Of a stretch of DNA of 10,767 bases, positions 6,765 through 10,767 are shown piece after piece. Positions within the stretch are counted from its first letter, which is position 1. Every line of letters starts with the position of its first letter. A program made the position numbers and the translations under genes. This DNA is from Candidatus Uhrbacteria bacterium. GTDB lineage: Bacteria; Patescibacteriota; Patescibacteriia; 2-12-FULL-60-25. A model generated the notes under the pieces. That model was not told where the DNA came from. It saw nothing but the letters and a program-made list of their open reading frames with translations, and ran no database searches. Location of the stretch: NCBI GenBank assembly GCA_903828685.1, contig CAIKNB010000119.1, forward strand, positions 1-10,767, read 5' to 3'.

Positions 6765-9011
6765 TTAGGTTTTGAGTTGATTGGCGCCAGCTTCGTCCAA
6801 TTTGACGGACAAAAGCTGGGACATACCATCGTCGCCCATGGTCACCCCATACAGCACATTGGCCTTGTTCATGGTGGCGCGGTTATGCGTGACCACGATG
6901 AACTGCGTGCGGTCGGCCAACGAATCCACGATATCAGCGAACTTGCGGGAGTTGAGTTCGTCCAGCGCCGCATCCACCTCGTCCAGCACCACGAAGGGCG
7001 ACGGATTGATGGCCATGATGGCGCAGATGAGCGCGATGGAAGTGAGCGCGCGCTCCCCGCCCGACAGCAAGGCTATGGCTTTGAGGCGCTTGCCCGGCGG
7101 CGTGGCATGGATTTCGATGCCCGCTGGCTGCTGCCTGGCCTCTCCGACTTTTTCCTCGGCTTCGCCTTCCTCGCCTTCTTCGGCTTCTGCGGCCAAGGTC
7201 TCGGGTTCAATCTTTTCCAACTCGGCTTCGCCGCCGTTGAACAGTTTTTTGAAGAACACGCCAAACTCGCGATTGAGCTCGCGGAACGCAACGTCGCCTT
7301 TTTCCTTGATGGTGCGATCCAGTTCGGCGATGACCGTCTCGAGCGACGCGATGGCCTGGCGCAAATCCGTTGACTGCGCCGATAGCGTGTCAAAGCGCGC
7401 CTTGGTGGTCTCGTATTCCTTCATGGTTTCGGGATCGATGCCGCCGATCCATTCGAGCTGTGACCTCACGCGTTGCATGCGTGAGCGCAAAGCCTCGGGT
7501 TGGGATGCTTCGTCTGACTTGCCCGCCTGATCAGCTAGTTCGTCCAGTTGGTTTTCGGCTTGGGCTGCCTGCTGGCGCAATTCCATCAAAAAGCTTTCGC
7601 GCCGCGTTTCCAGACGCGCCATATCTACGGCTGCGGCCGAGACTTTTTGTTCGGCCTGCTGCGCCTCATGACGCTTGGCCGTGAGTTTGCGCTGCAGCTC
7701 GAACAGCTCGCTCCGGCTCCTGTCTTCTTTGGCGTTCAACTCCTGCAGCTTGGTCTCCAGGTCTCCGACTTTCGAGGCCACGGCCGACATGTCCTTAGCC
7801 AATTTCGCCATCTCTCTTTCGGTTTCGACTGCGCCTTTGTCCTCTTTTGGCGCTTCGGGCGCCGGCTGCTGCAGCTGTGACAGCAGTTTGCTGTTTTCTT
7901 CCTTCACTTGCTGCGCCAATTTTTTGGCTTTATCCCAGTCCGGCTTGGCTGCCTCGAACTCGGCCAGCAGTTCATCCTGTTTGCGCGAGAGACTCTCGAT
8001 GCGTTCGATGATCTTGGATAACGGCAGCGGCGACCAGCCGTGCTTAGCCTGGACCTGCGCCACTTCGCGCCGCGATTCCAGCCTGATTTGCTGCTCGCGC
8101 AGCTTGGCGCGCTCTTCCTTAAGCGCGTCGATGCTCACGCGCAATTCGCGCAGTTCGCTCGATACGGGCGTGGCTTTTTCCATGCGTTCCAGTTCCTGTT
8201 CCAGCTTTTCCACCTCGTGGCTGCGCGCCGTAAAATCCGTCTTGAGTTCCTTGGCCGATTTTTCGGCCTGGGCCAGATGCGTCCGCAATTCTGACCACAC
8301 GCCGCCGAAATATTCGCGCTCCAAGGTCTGCAGTTCCTGCTCCAAAGCTTCGCGCTGCTTGAGGCGCTTGACCTGGCGTTCGAGCGACGACAGGCGCGGC
8401 TCGATCTCGCGCAACAGGACTTCGGCCTGATGCAGGTTTTCGCGCGCGCCGTCGAGCTTAAGCATGGCCGACTGGCGCTTGAGCTGGAACGGACGCAAGC
8501 CCGAAGCCTCGTCGAAGAATTCCTTGCGCTCGGCCGGACCCGCCGTAAGCACCGCGTCCACCATGCCCTGCCCGATCACGCTGTAGGTGCGCTGGCCGAT
8601 GCCGCATTGCGCGAGCAGGAGCGCCACATCCACCAGCCTGACCTGCTGCTTGTTTATTTCGTATTCGGATTGTCCGTCGCGGTACAGGCGGCGCGTGACC
8701 ACGATCTCCGGCAGATCGATTTCCGGATTGCTGTCGTTCACGATGGTCATGCTGACCTCGGCAAATCCGGCACGCGGCTTTTTGGCCGAGCCGGAAAAAA
8801 TCAGGTCTTCGGACTTTTTGCTGCGCAAGAGCTTCATGCTCTGCTCGCCCATGACCCAGCGCAGCGAATCCGCGATGTTGGACTTGCCCGACCCATTGGG
8901 GCCGACCACGCCGGTCACGCCGCGCTTGCCCGAAACGTTGTGCATGAACTCCAACGCAGTCTTTTGCGCGAAAGTCTTAAAGCCCTGCAACTCTAGTTTG
9001 CTTAAATACAT
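6765..9011 (-). CDS. smc: Compact SMC chromosome-organisation ATPase lacking a recognisable hinge
   Basis: This 748-aa protein compares with about 1150-1200 for typical bacterial SMC, which compacts and helps segregate the chromosome. The N-terminal head opens with MYLSKLELQGFKTFA, the usual SMC start, so I prefer the ATG at 9011 over the in-frame ATG at 9032. The Walker A G37-P-N-G-S-G-K-S44 is intact. Coiled coil runs from about 165 to 323. A non-coil joint around H324-G-W-S-P-L-P-L and a Pro-rich stretch near 381-388 follow, then coil to about 555. The C-terminal head is complete: signature L649-S-G-G-E, Walker B PFVVLDE with E668, the D-loop DAALD, and H709. No ~150-residue hinge (the dimerisation domain) is visible between the arms, and each arm is about half the usual length. 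An acidic Glu/Ala insertion of about 20 residues lies just before the GIEIHATPPGKRL segment. The frame is continuous with no sign of decay. It is transcribed divergently from rbfA. Confidence 0.93.
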   Translation of the reverse strand: MYLSKLELQGFKTFAQKTALEFMHNVSGKRGVTGVVGPNGSGKSNIADSLRWVMGEQSMKLLRSKKSEDLIFSGSAKKPRAGFAEVSMTIVNDSNPEIDLPEIVVTRRLYRDGQSEYEINKQQVRLVDVALLLAQCGIGQRTYSVIGQGMVDAVLTAGPAERKEFFDEASGLRPFQLKRQSAMLKLDGARENLHQAEVLLREIEPRLSSLERQVKRLKQREALEQELQTLEREYFGGVWSELRTHLAQAEKSAKELKTDFTARSHEVEKLEQELERMEKATPVSSELRELRVSIDALKEERAKLREQQIRLESRREVAQVQAKHGWSPLPLSKIIERIESLSRKQDELLAEFEAAKPDWDKAKKLAQQVKEENSKLLSQLQQPAPEAPKEDKGAVETEREMAKLAKDMSAVASKVGDLETKLQELNAKEDRSRSELFELQRKLTAKRHEAQQAEQKVSAAAVDMARLETRRESFLMELRQQAAQAENQLDELADQAGKSDEASQPEALRSRMQRVRSQLEWIGGIDPETMKEYETTKARFDTLSAQSTDLRQAIASLETVIAELDRTIKEKGDVAFRELNREFGVFFKKLFNGGEAELEKIEPETLAAEAEEGEEGEAEEKVGEARQQPAGIEIHATPPGKRLKAIALLSGGERALTSIALICAIMAINPSPFVVLDEVDAALDELNSRKFADIVDSLADRTQFIVVTHNRATMNKANVLYGVTMGDDGMSQLLSVKLDEAGANQLKT

Positions 9012-9068
9012 GGCCAATAGGTTACCTAACATGGAGCAAAACGAAAAGGGTCTCGGCTCCCCCGCCCG

Positions 9069-9097
9069 TGGACAAGTCCTCCGTTTAGTGCTAACGT
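9069..9097 (+). promoter_or_regulatory. Putative rbfA promoter
   Basis: TGGACA (9069-9074, five of six for -35), 17 bp, then TAACGT (9092-9097, only three of six for -10). The -10 ends 12 nt before the rbfA ATG, the same distance as at the nrnA-like gene and clpP in this window. It lies in the 98-bp divergent gap with smc; no good promoter is seen for smc in the other direction. Confidence 0.4.
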
Positions 9098-9109
9098 TTT
9101 CGACAAGTT

Positions 9110-9457
9110 ATGTCGCTCCGCATGGAACAAGGCATGGAACACCTGCGCAACGCATTGGCCAAGGTGTTGACCGAATACGTGGAATTCCCACGCGGCGTTT
9201 TGGTTACCGTTATGGATGCCAAAGTCACGCGCGACATGTTGCATGGCAAAGCCGTGCTCTCGGTGCTGCCCGAGGATCGGATCAAAGACGTCAAAGCCGC
9301 GCTGCTGGAATACGAACATGACATCAAGGATGGACTGGCCCACGAGCTGCGCATGCGCCGCATCCCGGACATCTTTTGGGATTTCGATACCACCGAGGCC
9401 CGCGCCGCCGAAGTCGAATCAAAGCTGAACGAATTGAAGCGCCAAGGCGAGATATAA
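9110..9457 (+). CDS. rbfA: Ribosome-binding factor A
   Basis: This 115-aa protein has normal RbfA length. RbfA binds the 30S subunit and helps mature the 5' end of 16S rRNA. The KH type-II fold is recognisable: the N-terminal helix LRNALAKVLTEYVEF, strand GVLVTVMDAKVTRDMLHGKA, AVLSVLP, the central helix with VKAALLEYEHDIKDGLAHEL, then the typical RMRRIPDIFWDFD strand and a C-terminal helix ESKLNELKRQ. There is no Shine-Dalgarno; ATGs at 9122 and 9134 are alternative starts that would trim the N-terminus. It is followed directly by a terminator, so it is not strictly cotranscribed with the downstream nrnA-like gene, though rbfA-nrnA order is common in bacteria. Confidence 0.93.
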   Translation: MSLRMEQGMEHLRNALAKVLTEYVEFPRGVLVTVMDAKVTRDMLHGKAVLSVLPEDRIKDVKAALLEYEHDIKDGLAHELRMRRIPDIFWDFDTTEARAAEVESKLNELKRQGEI

Positions 9458-9478
9458 CGCGACTTGATCCATGGTTCG

Positions 9479-9502
9479 AAAGCCGGATTTTCCGGCTTTT
9501 TT
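9479..9502 (+). terminator. Rho-independent terminator after rbfA
   Basis: A perfect 9-bp stem AAAGCCGGA / TCCGGCTTT with a TTT loop runs into six T (9497-9502). It lies 21 nt after the rbfA stop. Confidence 0.88.
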
Positions 9503-9517
9503 GATGCTCCGCCGGCC

Positions 9518-9544
9518 TTGACGGATTGCCTGATTGAATATAAC
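9518..9544 (+). promoter_or_regulatory. Putative promoter of the nrnA-like gene
   Basis: TTGACG (9518-9523, five of six), a 15-bp spacer (short), then TATAAC (9539-9544, five of six). The -10 ends 12 nt before the ATG at 9557, so the transcript would have a leader of only about 6 nt. It lies between the rbfA terminator and the gene, as expected for an independent unit. Confidence 0.55.
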
Positions 9545-9556
9545 CTAGCCGATTCC

Positions 9557-10519
9557 ATGGATAACATCAGCCACCTGTTCGGCCGTGCGCACGAGGCGAT
9601 ACGCAATGCGGATCGTATACTTTTGATTGCACACAAAAAACCGGACGGCGACACCTTGGGCGCGAGTTCGGCCGTGCTCAACTGGCTCCTGCGCGAAGGC
9701 AAGCATCCGGTGGCATTCTGCGCCGACCAGCCGTCCAAGATGTTCCGTTTTCTGGATAACGCGCATCTGTACCGTTGCGATCCGGCCGTATTCGACGAAC
9801 GCTACGATTTGGTCATCGTGTTCGATGCCGGCGATCTGCGCTACTGCGGCGTGCACGAACACATGCCGCGCCTGGCGCCGGGCTACCAGCTCATCAATAT
9901 CGACCACCACGTGACCAACGAACGTTATGGCCATATCAATCTCGTCTTGCCTGACGCCAGCTCCGCGTCCGAAATCGTCTACCGCTTTTTTACTTCCAAT
10001 AGCATCTCCATAGATGGCCGCATGGCCACCTCGCTCCTGACCGGGCTCTATACCGATACTTCCAACTTCTCCAACCCCGCCACCAATCCCCTAAGCATCG
10101 AGGCTGCAGCCGATCTGGTCGCATCCGGCGCGCGCCATCAGGATATTTTGCATAACGTGGTGCATGACAAATCCGTGAACCTGCTGCACATCTGGGGCAT
10201 GTTGCTGATGCGCCTGTCATACAATCCCGAATTCGACGTGGTGAGCACCTATATCCTGAATTCCGACACCAGCGGCTTGCCCAACGAAGCCGTGGATGGC
10301 GCCGCGAATTTTTTGAACCGCGTGACCGGCGACTGCGACACGATAATGATCTTGAAAGAACTGCCGGACGGGCAGGTCAAAGGCTCGTTCCGCAGCATCA
10401 AACGCGATGTGTCTAAAGTCGCCAAACTATTAGGCGGCGGCGGGCACAAAAAAGCCGCTGGCTTCACCGTGTCCGGTAAGATCGAGGTGACGGCTGCTGG
10501 GCCTAGGATCATTTCCTAA
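9557..10519 (+). CDS. nrnA: DHH/DHHA1 phosphoesterase, NrnA-like oligoribonuclease/pAp phosphatase
   Basis: This 320-aa protein has normal NrnA length. NrnA enzymes degrade very short RNAs and dephosphorylate pAp, using two Mn ions in the cytoplasm. Metal-binding motifs are all present: AH26-KKPD30-GD32-TLGAS, D90-AGD, the namesake D116-H117-H118, and GLYTD167-TSNF. The DHHA1 substrate domain ends in the GGGGH box at 293-297 followed by KKAAGF, with GSFRS before it. I chose the ATG at 9557 because an in-frame ATG at 9464 would translate straight through the rbfA terminator and add 31 unlike residues. Exact substrate (nanoRNA, pAp or c-di-NMP-derived dinucleotides) cannot be told from sequence; RecJ and GdpP relatives are less likely because the protein lacks their extra domains. 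Confidence 0.92.
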   Translation: MDNISHLFGRAHEAIRNADRILLIAHKKPDGDTLGASSAVLNWLLREGKHPVAFCADQPSKMFRFLDNAHLYRCDPAVFDERYDLVIVFDAGDLRYCGVHEHMPRLAPGYQLINIDHHVTNERYGHINLVLPDASSASEIVYRFFTSNSISIDGRMATSLLTGLYTDTSNFSNPATNPLSIEAAADLVASGARHQDILHNVVHDKSVNLLHIWGMLLMRLSYNPEFDVVSTYILNSDTSGLPNEAVDGAANFLNRVTGDCDTIMILKELPDGQVKGSFRSIKRDVSKVAKLLGGGGHKKAAGFTVSGKIEVTAAGPRIIS

Positions 10520-10562
10520 TTTATTTTCCCTGTTACTTTTGTCAGGCATTATTTGTCGCATT

Positions 10563-10591
10563 AGTAGGGGCGAGGTAACCTCGCCCCTACT
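10563..10591. repeat. Near-perfect 29-nt palindrome (REP/MITE-like)
   Basis: AGTAGGGGCGAGG (10563-10575) and its exact reverse complement (10579-10591) surround a 3-nt TAA. The stem is GC-rich but followed by TTGAAATCC with no T-run, so it is a poor intrinsic terminator. GTAGGGGCGAGG-type palindromes recur in many bacterial genomes as interspersed repeats, from memory. It sits 44 nt after the nrnA-like stop and before the clpP control region. Confidence 0.7.
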
Positions 10592-10616
10592 TGAAATCCG
10601 TTGGCGTCCATGGATA

Positions 10617-10643
10617 TTAGCACTCGCCTCTTTTGACTGCTAA
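10617..10643 (+). promoter_or_regulatory. CIRCE operator (HrcA binding site) upstream of clpP
   Basis: TTAGCACTC-N9-GACTGCTAA matches the CIRCE consensus TTAGCACTC-N9-GAGTGCTAA with one change (C for G at 10637) and the exact 9-nt spacer. It overlaps the -35 box of the clpP promoter. HrcA is the known repressor that binds this element at heat-shock genes and releases it under stress. Confidence 0.88.
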
Positions 10644-10661
10644 ATGGATATCAGTTATAGT
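10633..10661 (+). promoter_or_regulatory. clpP sigma-70 promoter
   Basis: TTGACT (10633-10638, five of six), a 17-bp spacer, then TATAGT (10656-10661, five of six). The -10 ends 12 nt before the clpP ATG, predicting a leader of about 6 nt or less. The -35 lies inside the right half of the CIRCE element, so HrcA binding would block RNA polymerase. Confidence 0.8.
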
Positions 10662-10673
10662 GTAACAACCAAT

Positions 10674-10767
10674 ATGAACCCACTCGAAATCCGTTCCCAA
10701 ACAGCAAATTCCTGGCTCGTACCCACAGTGATTGAAAAATCCACCTATGGCGAACGCGCCTACGACA
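10674..10767 (+). CDS. clpP: ClpP, ATP-dependent Clp protease proteolytic subunit (5' end only)
   Basis: Only 31 complete codons are in the window; the frame stays open to the edge. The visible sequence, after a short lead MNPLEIRSQTANSW, reads LVPTVIEKSTYGERAYD, the highly typical ClpP N-terminus (pattern L-x-P-x-V-I-E-x-x-x-x-G-E-R-x-Y-D). ClpP forms the double-ring peptidase that works with ClpX or another Clp ATPase. The active-site Ser, His and Asp lie beyond the window. The lead before LVPT is about ten residues longer than in many ClpPs and may be a propeptide. There is no Shine-Dalgarno. CIRCE and a strong promoter precede it directly. Confidence 0.88.
   Translation, partial: MNPLEIRSQTANSWLVPTVIEKSTYGERAYD

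Noticed and set aside
6777..8996. Several plus-strand frames of 100-250 codons inside smc
   Set aside because: They are antisense to smc, rich in Ser/Cys or in Phe/His runs typical of reversed coiled-coil codons, with no recognisable domains.
9084..9094. TTAGTGCTAA upstream of rbfA, like one CIRCE half
   Set aside because: No matching half-site lies 9 nt away on either side, so it is only a short chance palindrome.
9091..9738. 215-codon minus-strand frame over rbfA and the 5' part of the nrnA-like gene
   Set aside because: It is an antisense shadow of two well-recognised plus-strand genes and crosses the rbfA terminator.
10589..10695. Repeated ACT(T/C)GAAATCCGTT at 10589-10602 and 10682-10695
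   Set aside because: One copy lies inside the clpP coding start; 14 nt with one mismatch can be chance, and no duplicated flanks or element borders are seen.

Overview
The window most likely comes from a Patescibacteria (Candidate Phyla Radiation) genome with moderate GC and standard stop codons; UGA is used as a real stop. The evidence is the mix of very short core genes (a 748-residue SMC), VanW and TSP3-type surface proteins, a large Cys-rich secreted protein of a kind I associate with these bacteria, almost no Shine-Dalgarno sites, and -10 boxes so close to several start codons that the mRNAs would be leaderless or nearly so. The phylum assignment is an inference.

Layout. (1) Positions 1-3590, minus strand: a two-gene surface or secretion locus. 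A membrane-anchored TSP3-repeat protein (299 aa) is followed 9 nt later by a very long exported protein. That second gene is open from 2681 to the window edge (893 codons, no stop). It carries a signal peptide, a helical N-terminal region, a Cys-rich middle and a carbohydrate-binding-module-like jelly roll. (2) Positions 3690-4145: hsp20 with its own terminator and a close -10 box. (3) Positions 4163-6341, minus strand: a 73-aa protein followed by a membrane-anchored VanW-domain protein, ended by a long hairpin terminator. (4) Positions 6370-6617: no convincing protein gene, but a near-consensus minus-strand promoter, a structured stretch of about 163 nt, and a terminator that has a competing pairing partner. 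This is a candidate ncRNA or regulated leader for the VanW operon. (5) Positions 6765-9011, minus strand: an SMC chromosome-organisation ATPase with both heads intact but no recognisable hinge and arms about half the usual length. (6) Positions 9069-10519, plus strand: rbfA (ribosome maturation), a terminator, then an nrnA-like DHH phosphoesterase with its own promoter. (7) Positions 10563-10767: a near-perfect palindrome, then the start of clpP under a TTGACT-N17-TATAGT promoter overlapped by a CIRCE operator (one mismatch), which implies HrcA heat-shock control.

The observations that most deserve a second look are the hinge-less SMC, the candidate RNA at 6370-6532, the CIRCE-clpP arrangement, and the large exported protein whose frame runs off the window.
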